Shown here piece after piece: positions 44,885 through 52,966 of a stretch of DNA of 64,000 nt (its first letter is position 1; every line of letters starts with the position of its first letter). Location: contig NC_014160.1 of NCBI RefSeq assembly GCF_000092185.1, positions 930,001 to 994,000 of the forward strand. Reading direction: 5' to 3'. Source of the stretch: Thermosphaera aggregans DSM 11486 (lineage in GTDB: Archaea > Thermoproteota > Thermoprotei_A > Sulfolobales > Desulfurococcaceae). The notes under the pieces were generated by a model. It saw only the letters and a program-made list of their open reading frames with translations. It was not told the DNA's origin and did no database searches. The translations under genes and the position numbers were made by a program.

Positions 44885-45472
44885 TTAAGGGTTTTCTTTT
44901 TTATATTTTCTCGAAAGCTTGTCGGCGTAGTGGAGGGGTATGGGTAGGTGAGTTTCCCCTCTCAGCAGTTTTTCTACTATTTCAACAGCTGATTCCAGGC
45001 TTAACCCGTACCCGATGCTAACGTAAAGTCTTCGCTTTCCGTGGTGGAGTACTTTCCCAAGCCTCTGCCCGTGGGCTATTATATAGCCTTCTTCATCGAC
45101 AACCCCGTGAAGAGGCTTCTTGGCAACCCCTATGGAAGGGGTTTTGGTTACGAGCCCGAGGTGCGTTGCTATCCCGAACGCCCGTGGATGTGTTAACCCG
45201 TGGCCGTCGACCAGTAACACATCAGGCTTCACATTGAGATGGGATAAGGTTTTCAAGTAGCCCGGGAGCTCCCTGAACGCTAAAAGGCCGGGGATGTAAG
45301 GTATTAACGCTTCACGGCGGGTAACTTTCTCATCAACCACCGCGTCCGTGGCGACGTCGTAGACCACGGCTACAGCGATTTGAACGTTATTAATGAACGA
45401 GGAGTCGAAGCCTGCGGCGAACCTTACCTTTGAGAGATCCAGCCTAGGGAACTCTGCAACCTGTCTTAGCAC
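44885..45472 (-). CDS. nfi: Endonuclease V
   Basis: Cuts DNA (or RNA) near deaminated adenine (inosine). AGFDSSF carries the first catalytic aspartate, RREALIPYIPGLLAFRELP the glutamate, and VDGHGLTHPRAFGIATHLG the second aspartate. At 195 residues from the GTG at 45472 it lacks the usual N-terminal helix; the same frame continues upstream with LFNYEKVVHAQKILGKK, which fits that helix, but the only possible start there is CTG at 45523. The true start may thus be non-standard. Confidence 0.92.
   Translation of the reverse strand: MLRQVAEFPRLDLSKVRFAAGFDSSFINNVQIAVAVVYDVATDAVVDEKVTRREALIPYIPGLLAFRELPGYLKTLSHLNVKPDVLLVDGHGLTHPRAFGIATHLGLVTKTPSIGVAKKPLHGVVDEEGYIIAHGQRLGKVLHHGKRRLYVSIGYGLSLESAVEIVEKLLRGETHLPIPLHYADKLSRKYKKENP
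44897..44908 (-). promoter_or_regulatory. TATA box of tRNA-Arg (TCG)
   Basis: TTTTTTATATTT on the + strand (AAATATAAAAAA on the minus strand), centred about 32 bases upstream of the tRNA start. It lies in the last codons of the endonuclease V gene. Confidence 0.5.
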
Positions 45473-45606
45473 CTTCTTCCCTAGGATCTTCTGGGCGTGA
45501 ACTACTTTTTCATAGTTGAACAGGTCTCACACCAAGCTTATTTAATAATTGCTAAATCCGATTTATACTTACAGTTGATGTAACAGGCTTATGGAGGGTT
45601 GTCCTA

Positions 45607-46164
45607 ATGGGTTTCAGCGTGGACAGTCTCGCCAATGTGCTCTCCCGGCTGAGAGAGAGCGGTGTCGACTACGTGTTAATCGGAGACACGGTTATCCAGC
45701 TCCATCTCGGCTTGAAAACGCTTGAGGGTGATGTAGACTTGTTCGCGCTAAGCCCTAGCCCGTTGGGGGAGCAGGAGTTCTACTCCTCTCTCGCCGAGAG
45801 TAACGGATGGGAAATGGCTTCAACCGAGCTTGGCACCCCAAAGCTAGTATGTAACGTGAACGGAGAGACGGTGGAGGTTGAACTCTACGAGAACTTCATG
45901 GATCTCGAGATACCTGAGGAATTGCTGAACCAATCCGTTACAATCACGGTGGGCAATGTTAAAGCCAAGGCACTGAGACCCGAGCACTACTTCGTCCTAA
46001 AGGCAAGGCAAGGGGTCGACTTGGACAAGCTTAAACGGTGGCTCAAGCAGGTTGAGAAAGCAGGTTTCAACAAGAAAATCGTGGAGGAGGCGATAAGGCT
46101 CTTTCCGGATTTCGAGGAGAAGACAATTAGGGAGAGGCTAAGGAGCATAGGGTTAACAGTGTAA
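45607..46164 (+). CDS. Nucleotidyltransferase-fold protein
   Basis: 185 residues of the MNT/DUF1814-like group: GVDYVLIGDTVIQLHLG is the GS-type motif (here GD), GDVDLFAL has the D-x-D metal pair, and LRPEHYFVLKARQGVDLDKL resembles the C-terminal helix of antitoxin-type AbiEii relatives. No partner toxin is adjacent, and the next gene is L40e. ATG start behind GGAGGG. Confidence 0.7.
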   Translation: MGFSVDSLANVLSRLRESGVDYVLIGDTVIQLHLGLKTLEGDVDLFALSPSPLGEQEFYSSLAESNGWEMASTELGTPKLVCNVNGETVEVELYENFMDLEIPEELLNQSVTITVGNVKAKALRPEHYFVLKARQGVDLDKLKRWLKQVEKAGFNKKIVEEAIRLFPDFEEKTIRERLRSIGLTV

Positions 46165-46172
46165 CCCAATAT

Positions 46173-46180
46173 TTTTAAAC
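46173..46180 (+). promoter_or_regulatory. TATA box of the L40e gene
   Basis: TTTTTAAAC-type box A at 46172-46180, about 40 bases before the ATG and just after the nucleotidyltransferase stop. It implies separate transcription of the ribosomal protein gene. Confidence 0.5.
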
Positions 46181-46215
46181 ACGTGTTGGAATTCAAAGGT
46201 TAAGGGTGGTTACGG

Positions 46216-46392
46216 ATGCCGGTTAACGACCCCGAGTTGCTGAAGATAGTGCAGGCGAGAATCTTAAACAAGACGGTGTGCAGGAAGTGTGGTGCTTTAA
46301 ACCCGCCGGGCGCAACGAAGTGTAGAAGGTGTAAGTCCAAGGGCACATTGAGACCCAAGAAAGCTGTTAGAACAGCCACTAAAGCAGCCTAA
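46216..46392 (+). CDS. rpl40e: Ribosomal protein L40e
   Basis: 58 residues, [20 protein letters not shown] opening, then the zinc-finger [19 protein letters not shown] with four cysteines and a basic alanine/lysine tail. This is the archaeal large-subunit protein L40e, related to the tail of eukaryotic ubiquitin fusions. ATG with GGTGG upstream. The gene is too short for many gene finders. Confidence 0.95.
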   Translation: MPVNDPELLKIVQARILNKTVCRKCGALNPPGATKCRRCKSKGTLRPKKAVRTATKAA

Positions 46393-46509
46393 TGTGTTTA
46401 GACAGCCATCTATACTAACGCACCTGCGCTTTTCTCGCATTAAAGCTCACAACTTGCGAGTCAACCCTATATTTGCTAAAGCAGATTCCTCGAGCGTGGG
46501 GTCTTGAAT

Positions 46510-47014
46510 GGGGATTGGAGACTTATCAGTGGGGGATGGGGGGAGCGTGAGGCTCAAGGAACCCGTGGAGCTCGGGAATCTTTAAATAGCCGGGAGCTTG
46601 ATCATCGAGGGGGTCTAGAAACCGGTGTTCTCGAGTTAAGCGGTTCCGGGAGGATAACAGGCAAGCTGGAATCGAGCAGAATAACTGTATCAGGCTCCTT
46701 ACATGTCGAAAAAAGCATTGAAGGAGGTCGGGTGGAGGCCTCTGGATCTTTGAGTGTTGCTGAAACAATTGAGGTTGAAAACCCAAGTGTTTCAAGTTTG
46801 CTCACTACGGTTCAAAAAATATGGGGAAGCAAGAGGGGGAAGCTTCAAAGATATAGGAGTAGTGGTTGCGAAGAATGCTTCAGTAGAGAAGATGGTTGGG
46901 AAGCAGGTGAAAGTTGGTGAGGGGGCTAAGGTAGGCTATTTGGAGGCCGAGGAGGTTGTTGTAGAGGATTCGGCAACAGTGGATTCGTTAGCGTATGTTG
47001 TGAAGCAGGGCTGA
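46510..47014 (+). pseudogene. Decayed bactofilin-like beta-helix gene
   Basis: Three frames join to one repetitive protein. From ATG 46510: GDGGSVRLKEPVELGNL, a stop, then AGSLIIEGV; next frame ETGVLELSGSGRITGKLESS and GSLHVEKSIEGGRVEASGSL; final frame GVVVAKNASVEKMVGKQVKV to the stop at 47012. Short repeats alternating G, S and V with strand-turn periodicity are typical of bactofilin-like polymer-forming proteins of archaea. At least three lesions. Confidence 0.7.
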
Positions 47015-47101
47015 GTAGCAGGGCCAGGATCGGGGAGACGAGAAAAATTGACTTGCCGAGTCTCCCCCTAGACTGTAGCTTTTAACACCCACTGAAGAGT
47101 G

Positions 47102-47435
47102 ATGCTTTCGACAATTCCGAGGAAAAAACAGGTGCTTTCACAACATTGTGTATGAGTTTTTAAGCGTCTTGAGCAGGAATGGGGAGAGGGGAAAACAGCC
47201 CTGGCACAAGCGCTAATATGCCGTTGGACAGGTGTACAGGGTCTTAAACCTTTTAGAAACACATGGTCTCGTATGTGAAGTTCACGGTGTACGAGTCAGG
47301 CGTTACCGTATTTGTGAGAGAGGATATGGTTACCTTGGATTACATGTGAAACGCTTCCCTACTGGAAACCAGGAAGGCTGGGAGACAGGTTTTCACCGGA
47401 TTAGTAAAAAAAGCTTTGAAAAGGTAATTGGCTAA
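47102..47435 (+). pseudogene. Decayed winged-helix regulator gene
   Basis: From ATG 47102, fragments IVYEFLSVLSRNGE, KTALAQAL, then MPLDR and VYRVLNLLETHGLVCEVHGV with RYRICERGYGYLGLHV can be joined over about three frameshifts into a PadR/MarR-size winged-helix protein (helix-turn-helix plus wing). It follows the bactofilin-like remnant, as an associated regulator would. The 67-codon open frame at 47232 is just its end. Confidence 0.6.
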
Positions 47436-47440
47436 TCCCC

Positions 47441-47653
47441 CTACTTGGATTTAAAGACTCTACCTTTCAATAATTCATCAATCAGTACCAGTACTCCATT
47501 TATGATTAAGTAAATCGCTATTAGTAAGGCTACGAGGTCTGGGTATATCCATATTATTAAGCCGAATAGTAGCATCAATATGCCTATGATTATTCTGGGG
47601 GCACTTATCTTGAAATATTTTTTCAATATTTCGTCCACCGTCTTCTCAGCCAT
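47441..47653 (-). CDS. Small membrane protein, two helices
   Basis: 70 residues from ATG 47653 (MAEKTVDEILKKYF), two long hydrophobic helices IIIGILMLLFGLIIWIYP and VALLIAIYLIINGVLVLI, and a basic tail. Last gene of the small-membrane-protein row that runs from 48748 to here. Resembles half of a DUF308-like protein; function unknown. Confidence 0.65.
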   Translation of the reverse strand: MAEKTVDEILKKYFKISAPRIIIGILMLLFGLIIWIYPDLVALLIAIYLIINGVLVLIDELLKGRVFKSK

Positions 47654-47692
47654 CGACACCACCATTAACATTATATAATATAACTTACTTCT

Positions 47693-48112
47693 CTATTTAA
47701 ATTTTTCAACCGTTCCATAAACCTCGTCAAGCGAGGATATTGCCGAGTAAGTTGCAAGAAATGACGCTATAGTATATGTAATGATTGAAAAGTCGAGGCT
47801 CGCTGTAGCATCGCCCATCGAGACTTCGACAACCCCATAGTTCGTGGCTATGAGAAAAGCGTAAATTATCACTAAACTCCTAAGTACTTTGAATCCGATT
47901 GAAACGGGGCTTGAAGCCACTATAGCATTTAAGATTGAGAGAGCAATTACAACGGCTAAATACGCTGTGAACCAAGAGGACTCTAGCCCAGCCTCTATGC
48001 CAGCCTCTCTCATTAACAACGGGATCACCACCACGAACACTGAGTATTGAAGAATCCCGTAGATTAGCTCTTTCAAAACCTTTAGCGCTGTGTTTTTCAA
48101 GGAATCATTCAC
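47693..48112 (-). CDS. Membrane protein, four helices
   Basis: 139 residues with four predicted helices and short charged ends. No known family. Its start overlaps the stop of the next upstream gene by four bases (48109-48112), so the two are translationally coupled. Confidence 0.68.
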   Translation of the reverse strand: MNDSLKNTALKVLKELIYGILQYSVFVVVIPLLMREAGIEAGLESSWFTAYLAVVIALSILNAIVASSPVSIGFKVLRSLVIIYAFLIATNYGVVEVSMGDATASLDFSIITYTIASFLATYSAISSLDEVYGTVEKFK

Positions 48113-48438
48113 GGCTGACCCCTCGCAGGGTTTAGTTTTATCTCAAACGGGTATAGGCCCGCTATTGTGAACGAGAATCTGTCCGGCTCATCAATCTCGT
48201 CACAGCTTAGGATCACGGTTTTCACAGAGCCCTTTTCCAGGTCTCCGATCACTATTTCCGATTGATTAACGCGCAGCGTGAACCCGTTCAGCCTAACGCT
48301 TCCTTGGTATGAAATCTCTATGCCGCAGTAATCACCGTCTCTAATAGGCTCCACACCGATGATCCCCCCGTTTGATGAGAAGATTTCAGTAATGAAAATT
48401 GCTAACGGCAGTAACAAAACTATCAATGTGAAAAACAA
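48109..48438 (-). CDS. Membrane-anchored extracytoplasmic protein
   Basis: 109 residues: one N-terminal hydrophobic segment (FFTLIVLLLPLAIFITEIF) that acts as anchor or signal, followed by a beta-rich domain with two cysteines (GDYCGIEI and VILSCDEI) that could form a disulfide. Start TTG at 48438. In the middle of the small-membrane-protein row. Confidence 0.62.
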   Translation of the reverse strand: MFFTLIVLLLPLAIFITEIFSSNGGIIGVEPIRDGDYCGIEISYQGSVRLNGFTLRVNQSEIVIGDLEKGSVKTVILSCDEIDEPDRFSFTIAGLYPFEIKLNPARGQP

Positions 48439-48446
48439 TAGCGTTA

Positions 48447-48605
48447 TTAACCCTGCTTTGAAGACTCCGTACGTTGTGAAACACCCTTCTCAATCCTGCG
48501 GAGTTCCAGGAGCATGTGAACCCCGTTTCTCAGCGATACTGCGCCCCCATAGATGATTAGGCCTATGAAGCCAAGCTTGGCAACCAGGCTTAACAGCTCA
48601 AACAA
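48447..48605 (-). CDS. Small membrane protein (52 residues)
   Basis: TTG start at 48605. One hydrophobic helix LVAKLGFIGLIIYGGAVSL followed by a charged tail ELRRIEKGVSQRTESSKQG. Eight bases separate its stop from the next start. Supported by position within a same-strand row and by its amphipathic layout; not recognised. Confidence 0.5.
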   Translation of the reverse strand: MFELLSLVAKLGFIGLIIYGGAVSLRNGVHMLLELRRIEKGVSQRTESSKQG

Positions 48606-48613
48606 GATTCCCG

Positions 48614-48748
48614 TTATGCTTCTTCAGGACCTCCCGAAACAATTCTCGGCGAGTAAGTGTAGAGTTGAATAAGGGCTAGTGAAACCCCGAGGCCAATTAG
48701 GATGATGCCGAGAATGAATAAGACCATACTCAAGGATTCCGGCTTCAA
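48614..48748 (-). CDS. Small membrane protein (44 residues)
   Basis: TTG start at 48748 preceded by GAGTGATA. One helix MVLFILGIILIGLGVSLALI and a short outside-type tail with IVSGGPEEA. First member of the row; its stop lies eight bases before the next start. Short, so the call rests on context. Confidence 0.45.
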   Translation of the reverse strand: MKPESLSMVLFILGIILIGLGVSLALIQLYTYSPRIVSGGPEEA

Positions 48749-48840
48749 AATATCACTCTCTGTCTGCGAATATGAAGAAAGTAGTTTTTAAATATGGTGG
48801 AAAATTTTTAATTTTTAGTAAAAAGTAATACTAGCTTAAA

Positions 48841-48929
48841 GGGCCCGTCGTCTAGCCTGGTTAGGACGCCGCCCTTACAAGCCAAGCTGGGAGAGGCGGA
48901 GGCCCGGGGTTCAAGTCCCCGCGGGCCCA
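48841..48929 (+). tRNA. tRNA-Val (TAC) with 14-nt intron
   Basis: Acceptor GGGCCCG/CGGGCCC, anticodon stem CCGCC/GGCGG, spliced loop CTTACAA (anticodon TAC), T-arm CGGGGTTCAAGTCCCCG, discriminator A. The anticodon loop is interrupted after position 37 by a 14-base intron at 48880-48893. The flanks form a bulge-helix-bulge: CTTA pairs with TGGG, with 3-nt bulges CAA and AGA. Confidence 0.92.
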
Positions 48930-49011
48930 TTAAAACCTTCCTTAATTGGCGGAATTGGTTAAGCGGTAAAAGTGGCACTGTTTGATAAAATAACACTCCA
49001 TGTGGAATGGA

Positions 49012-49096
49012 TCCCGCGGGGGGGAATTGAACCCCCGGCCACCCGGTGACTGTGGCCCCACTACAGCCGGGCGCTCTGCCGCTGAGCTACCGCGGG
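49012..49096 (-). tRNA. tRNA-Tyr (GTA) with 13-nt intron
   Basis: Minus strand: acceptor CCCGCGG/CCGCGGG with the C1-G72 pair typical of archaeal tyrosine tRNA, anticodon stem CCCGG/CCGGG, spliced loop CTGTAGA (anticodon GTA), T-arm GGGGGTTCAATTCCCCC, discriminator A. Intron at 49048-49060. Central helix CTGT/ACAG and bulges AGT and TCA give a canonical splice site at position 37/38. Confidence 0.94.
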
Positions 49097-49125
49097 ATCC
49101 ATTTTAAATTCTAGATTAAGGGCTT

Positions 49126-49133
49126 CTTATAAG
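49126..49133 (-). promoter_or_regulatory. TATA box of tRNA-Tyr
   Basis: CTTATAAG (palindromic, so it could serve either direction) about 33 bases upstream of the tRNA-Tyr start and about 35 bases upstream of the translin start at 49166. Confidence 0.5.
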
Positions 49134-49165
49134 TTTTACCAGGCATATTTTAAAGCGGTGTCGTT

Positions 49166-49792
49166 ATGGGTTTAGAGCAACAAGTATTGAGTGTTTTAAG
49201 AAGGGATATTGAGACCGTTTCAAAAATACTTGACGAGAAGGATAGGGTTAGGGAGGAGGCGATCAGGTTTGTGAGAGAGATTGTCAGGATGTCGGGCGAT
49301 CTCGTATCCTCGCTTCACGGTAAAAATGTAGAAGATGCTGGAAAAATAATGGCTAGCCTTAGAGTTAGGAAGACAGAGTTTCTCTCTCTTCTTTCGAAAC
49401 ATCCTGACCTACTGTACTCAGGCCTCTCTTATAATGCTCTAAGCGAGTACGCGGAGTCGATCATTGTGTATCATTTAGTTGTAGAGGGTAGAATGCCTCT
49501 TCTTGAAGAGATCGATGTGCCAGTACCAGCATACCTGCAGGGGCTGGGAGACGCTGTCGGAGAGCTGAGACGACACATTGTCGAGCTTCTTGACAGCGGA
49601 CGGGTCGAGGAGGCAACATACTATTTTAGAATAATGGAGGCAATCTATGAGAGCCTCAAACGCCTCGACTACCCTGATGCGATAACACCTGGGCTAAGGC
49701 ACAAGGTAGATGTGGCTGCAAGACTTGTGGAGGATACGAGGGTTTTGATTTTAACCACTAAGAACTCTCTGAGAATGCTTAAAAACTATTGA
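49166..49792 (+). CDS. Translin family protein
   Basis: 208 residues, all helical. EYAESIIVYHLVVEGRMP, PAYLQGLGDAVGELRRHIV, and YPDAITPGLRHKVDVAARLVEDTR match the translin pattern. Archaeal translins form octameric barrels that bind short nucleic acids; the TRAX-type catalytic acids are not obvious here, so binding rather than cleavage is likely. ATG start. Stands alone between tRNA-Tyr and a gap of 236 bases. Confidence 0.88.
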   Translation: MGLEQQVLSVLRRDIETVSKILDEKDRVREEAIRFVREIVRMSGDLVSSLHGKNVEDAGKIMASLRVRKTEFLSLLSKHPDLLYSGLSYNALSEYAESIIVYHLVVEGRMPLLEEIDVPVPAYLQGLGDAVGELRRHIVELLDSGRVEEATYYFRIMEAIYESLKRLDYPDAITPGLRHKVDVAARLVEDTRVLILTTKNSLRMLKNY

Positions 49793-50028
49793 CACGCGGT
49801 TAAGTCCCGAAGAGTGTTACATGGTAGGGACCGAGCAAGGGTTGAAGAAAACTCTTCTTTACTTCTAAATGTTAAAGCCCGTGAACATTGGTTATCGATC
49901 GCTGGCTATGGAATTTTCAAAGTAGTGTGGATTCCTTTATATCCATCTAAACTCAAGGTTGCCTTAAAATCCTGTTCATAACGGCTCTTCCTCATCATCT
50001 ACGTGTCAGATCCGCAATTTCCAATCAT

Positions 50029-51144
50029 CTAATAAATGTATTTTCTTAAGGCCTGATATAATTTAAAGTGAAAAGAATCCCTGTCGAAAAAGAAGGATCT
50101 GGTTCTCACGTTTCTGCTTAATCTTTCCCACTCCTCTTTGCTGCGCACTAGTTTGCTTATTATTTTAACGGCTTCTTCCAATCTTCCATAAGGCTTTACA
50201 ATATCAGGGTTGTAGTTTCCAATATCGCTCCATCCTCCGCTATCCACCGGGGCAATAACAGGTGTTCCAGCGGCCATTGCCTCGACTATAGAGATTCCGA
50301 AATGCTCCCTCGGGGTTATATGAACGTAGAGGAGGGATTCCCTATATAATTGGAGAAGCCTGCTTCTTGGAGCGTTCGGAATAATCTCAATATAATCCTC
50401 AAGGCCCTCCCTGGCTACAGCATTTCTCAAATCATCATACAAATCGTTGTTGTATTCTGAGAGGGAGCCTGCTAAAATGACTTTTACGTTAATCCCTCTA
50501 GTCTTAAGCAAGTATGCAAGCTCGACAGCCCTCTCAGGCATTTTCTCCGGGCTTATTCTAGAAACCACTAATACATAGGGTTTTCTCTCATGGAAACCCA
50601 AAGGCTCCTGGCTGAGAAGTAATTTAAGGTTGGCTGGGGGATGAACGATTACTGGGTCTATCCCGTAATACTTCCTGAGGAATCTTGCGGTAAATGATGA
50701 GTTGGCAACGAATGCCTTAGCTTTTCTAAACACGAAGGGAAAGGCTACAGCGTTGATTAATGAGTACACTTTTCCGACAATTCTCCCCACTCCTTTTACC
50801 CCAGGATAGTAAGTGTCATGCGGCATTAAGCTTGGATAGTGGAAATAGATTACATCACCCACCCCTGAAATAGCATCGCCGCTCGTGTTTACCGTTAGAG
50901 CCGGCCTCCCAGGAGGTTCGCCAAGCCCTATGTCGTAGTTTTCAAACTCCTCAAGTTCAATGCCAAAGAATCTAACGATACTCGACAAGTCCTCGGGCTT
51001 TCTAAGACCCCACGAGTCGATATATACCTCGAAACCCTTCTTTGCGAAAGCGATTGCTGTTTCTATGGTTACGTACTCGCTTCCGCCAGGCCCCATCACC
51101 ATTGTATTAATCATGTGGTGTTTCACTACAATATACTTCCTCAT
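50029..51144 (-). CDS. GT4-family glycosyltransferase
   Basis: 371 residues with GT-B fold. Acceptor-side glycine loop MGPGGSEYVTIETA, donor domain VLVVSRISPEKMPE, and EHFGISIVEAMAAGTPVIAP with the E-x7-E nucleotide-sugar motif. The N-terminal region recalls eukaryotic Alg11-type mannosyltransferases. It would add a sugar to a lipid-linked oligosaccharide or glycolipid on the cytoplasmic membrane face. The start overlaps the upstream nuclease stop by four bases. Confidence 0.88.
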   Translation of the reverse strand: MRKYIVVKHHMINTMVMGPGGSEYVTIETAIAFAKKGFEVYIDSWGLRKPEDLSSIVRFFGIELEEFENYDIGLGEPPGRPALTVNTSGDAISGVGDVIYFHYPSLMPHDTYYPGVKGVGRIVGKVYSLINAVAFPFVFRKAKAFVANSSFTARFLRKYYGIDPVIVHPPANLKLLLSQEPLGFHERKPYVLVVSRISPEKMPERAVELAYLLKTRGINVKVILAGSLSEYNNDLYDDLRNAVAREGLEDYIEIIPNAPRSRLLQLYRESLLYVHITPREHFGISIVEAMAAGTPVIAPVDSGGWSDIGNYNPDIVKPYGRLEEAVKIISKLVRSKEEWERLSRNVRTRSFFFDRDSFHFKLYQALRKYIY

Positions 51145-52199
51145 GAGCAGTACTCCTCAATCTGTGATTCAGGATCCCCGGGAAGTGTGATGGTGCAGTA
51201 ACCCTTCTCCCTAAGAGATGAGGCAAGCCCTTCCGGGTCTCCATTTCTAGACGCGTCTACTACAACAAGGCCTGGTTTAGCTCTTTCTACGTACTGGACT
51301 AGATCATCGAAATCGCTGTGATCACTCAGCGCTACTAGATAAGTATGATCATCTATCTTCCTGAATGGTTCGCGGAACTCCCATCCGCTTAAGACTATGT
51401 GGAGGGCTGAGCCGTCGAGCCTCCTCCTCGACGCAGACGTCATGTGTTTAAACACTATGTTTTTCTCAAACCTTCTCCCGAGGCCTTCCTTGAAGACGTT
51501 GTCTATTTTGAAACCATATTTCTCAAGAGCCTTGGTGATCTCGTAAATCTTCTCGGTTAGTACGAAGGGCTCGCTCACTCCTCTCTCCCTGAGGATTCTC
51601 ATGGCTTCCTGTACTTTACCGTGATACCCATAGATGAATACTTGTCCATAGTATGCTAAGCCGTAATTGACCAGCTCGTAAAGGATCTCGGGGATTGAGT
51701 CTTTGAAAGGTCTGCGATGTGTAGGATTACCATAGGTTGCCTCTATGACAAGGACATCCAGATTTTTCATTATAACAGTGTTCTTGGTTAGCTTGAAGTC
51801 GCCGGTGTATCCTAATCTATAACCTTTGTAGTCAACCATGACCTGTGCGGAGCCTATTATGTGATCAGCTGGCAGGAGGATTAGTTTCTCAACCCCTGTT
51901 GAGAAAACCTGGTTGTACTCCAAAGGCCTAGCCTTCAACCTGAACAGTGCTTTAAGAGACTTGCTCACATAGCCCAATAGTTCTATCATTTCAATAGTGA
52001 CCGGTGTTGCTAGAATGGTTTCCGACTCCTTTACGCTGTCAGACAACTGGTTGACATGGTCGGAGTGGGCGTGGGTTACTACTCTAATCCTTCTCCCCCC
52101 GTGTCCATCAACGGATATATTCTCTCCTATAAGGATGGCGCCGTTGTCGAGAATATTCACATGTTTCATCAGCTCGCGGTAGTAGTACTGATTCAGCAA
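51141..52199 (-). CDS. Metallo-beta-lactamase-fold nuclease
   Basis: 352 residues. THAHSDHVNQL is the HxHxDH metal motif, PADHIIGSAQVMV and GYTGDFKL hold further ligands, and VVALSDHSDFDDLVQYV near the end is the motif of the Snm1/Artemis-CPSF group (here without a long beta-CASP insert). Likely DNA or RNA processing exonuclease. In an apparent operon with the glycosyltransferase downstream and the RHH-like gene upstream. Confidence 0.85.
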   Translation of the reverse strand: MLNQYYYRELMKHVNILDNGAILIGENISVDGHGGRRIRVVTHAHSDHVNQLSDSVKESETILATPVTIEMIELLGYVSKSLKALFRLKARPLEYNQVFSTGVEKLILLPADHIIGSAQVMVDYKGYRLGYTGDFKLTKNTVIMKNLDVLVIEATYGNPTHRRPFKDSIPEILYELVNYGLAYYGQVFIYGYHGKVQEAMRILRERGVSEPFVLTEKIYEITKALEKYGFKIDNVFKEGLGRRFEKNIVFKHMTSASRRRLDGSALHIVLSGWEFREPFRKIDDHTYLVALSDHSDFDDLVQYVERAKPGLVVVDASRNGDPEGLASSLREKGYCTITLPGDPESQIEEYCS

Positions 52200-52208
52200 C
52201 CCTGTCCC

Positions 52209-52916
52209 CTACTCAGGGTTTTTGAATAAAGGTTTCCAGCTCCTGGTTTTCGGGTCGTAGATTACGAGGTTGTCATCGTATAGGGCTCTCCAGAGCGCGT
52301 AGCCCTTTTCTCCAAGGGCCTGCTTGATCTCATCCTCCTTGTTCGATGTAACCGTCTTGAAGAGCTTTTCTTTAAACTCCTCCCAGAAGCCTCTATCCAC
52401 CGCTATTCTCTCCCTACTCAGCTTTAACACCACAGCTCCTTCCCTCTCAAGGTAGGAGAAGAACGCATCTCGCTGAATCCGAGGCGGGAGGGTGCTCTCG
52501 AACAGGATTTTATCCTCTCTAAGCCTCTCAATACCTGTTTTATAGGTTTTACCGCGTTGAGCGGGGAGAGGTTGCTTCGCTTCAGGTTTTTTCTCTGACA
52601 ATTCCTTAACAATGCTCTCTATATGGTCAACCCTCTCGTAAAGCTCGGTTAACTGCCTCCTTAGAGAATCGATAACTGATAGAGACTTGTTCAGCTCGTC
52701 CTGTATCCTTCGTTCAAGCCTCTGCCTCAGCCTTTCCAGCTCAGCCTCTCTCGCGGACTCGGGTCCTAATACTTGTTGCTTAACAGTCTCCTCTATAAGG
52801 GTTGAGACGTCTGGGAAACCTTTCCTCTCAGCCAACGCTTTCAGCTTCTCGTAAACATCGCGTGAAATGCGTATTTTCAGCTCAAACATTTCATCAGCAT
52901 CCATAATAGCATCCAA
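52209..52916 (-). CDS. Ribbon-helix-helix-like protein with coiled coil
   Basis: 235 residues. The N-terminus (FELKIRISRDVYEKLKALAERKG...DVSTLIEETVKQQ) looks like a ribbon-helix-helix DNA-binding segment. A long coiled coil covers residues about 55-110, and a conserved C-terminal domain (TLPPRIQRDAFFSYLEREGA...) follows. Crenarchaeal family without known role. Starts at 52916 or 52898 (MDADEMF) are possible. Nine bases from the nuclease gene. Confidence 0.65.
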   Translation of the reverse strand: MDAIMDADEMFELKIRISRDVYEKLKALAERKGFPDVSTLIEETVKQQVLGPESAREAELERLRQRLERRIQDELNKSLSVIDSLRRQLTELYERVDHIESIVKELSEKKPEAKQPLPAQRGKTYKTGIERLREDKILFESTLPPRIQRDAFFSYLEREGAVVLKLSRERIAVDRGFWEEFKEKLFKTVTSNKEDEIKQALGEKGYALWRALYDDNLVIYDPKTRSWKPLFKNPE

Positions 52917-52966
52917 ACCTATATTATCTGTTTAAACTCTCATTTAAACAAGGAGGGTTTTAAGAA

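Noticed and set aside
45607-46164. AbiE-type abortive-infection system
   Set aside because: Only a nucleotidyltransferase-fold protein is present; no AbiEi-like winged-helix partner lies next to it.
48936-48990. GGCGGAATTGGTTAAGCGG resembling a tRNA D-arm
   Set aside because: No acceptor partner, anticodon stem or T-arm follows before tRNA-Tyr.
48808-48996. 62-codon minus-strand frame with GPRGLEPRASASPS
   Set aside because: Antisense translation of the tRNA-Val gene.
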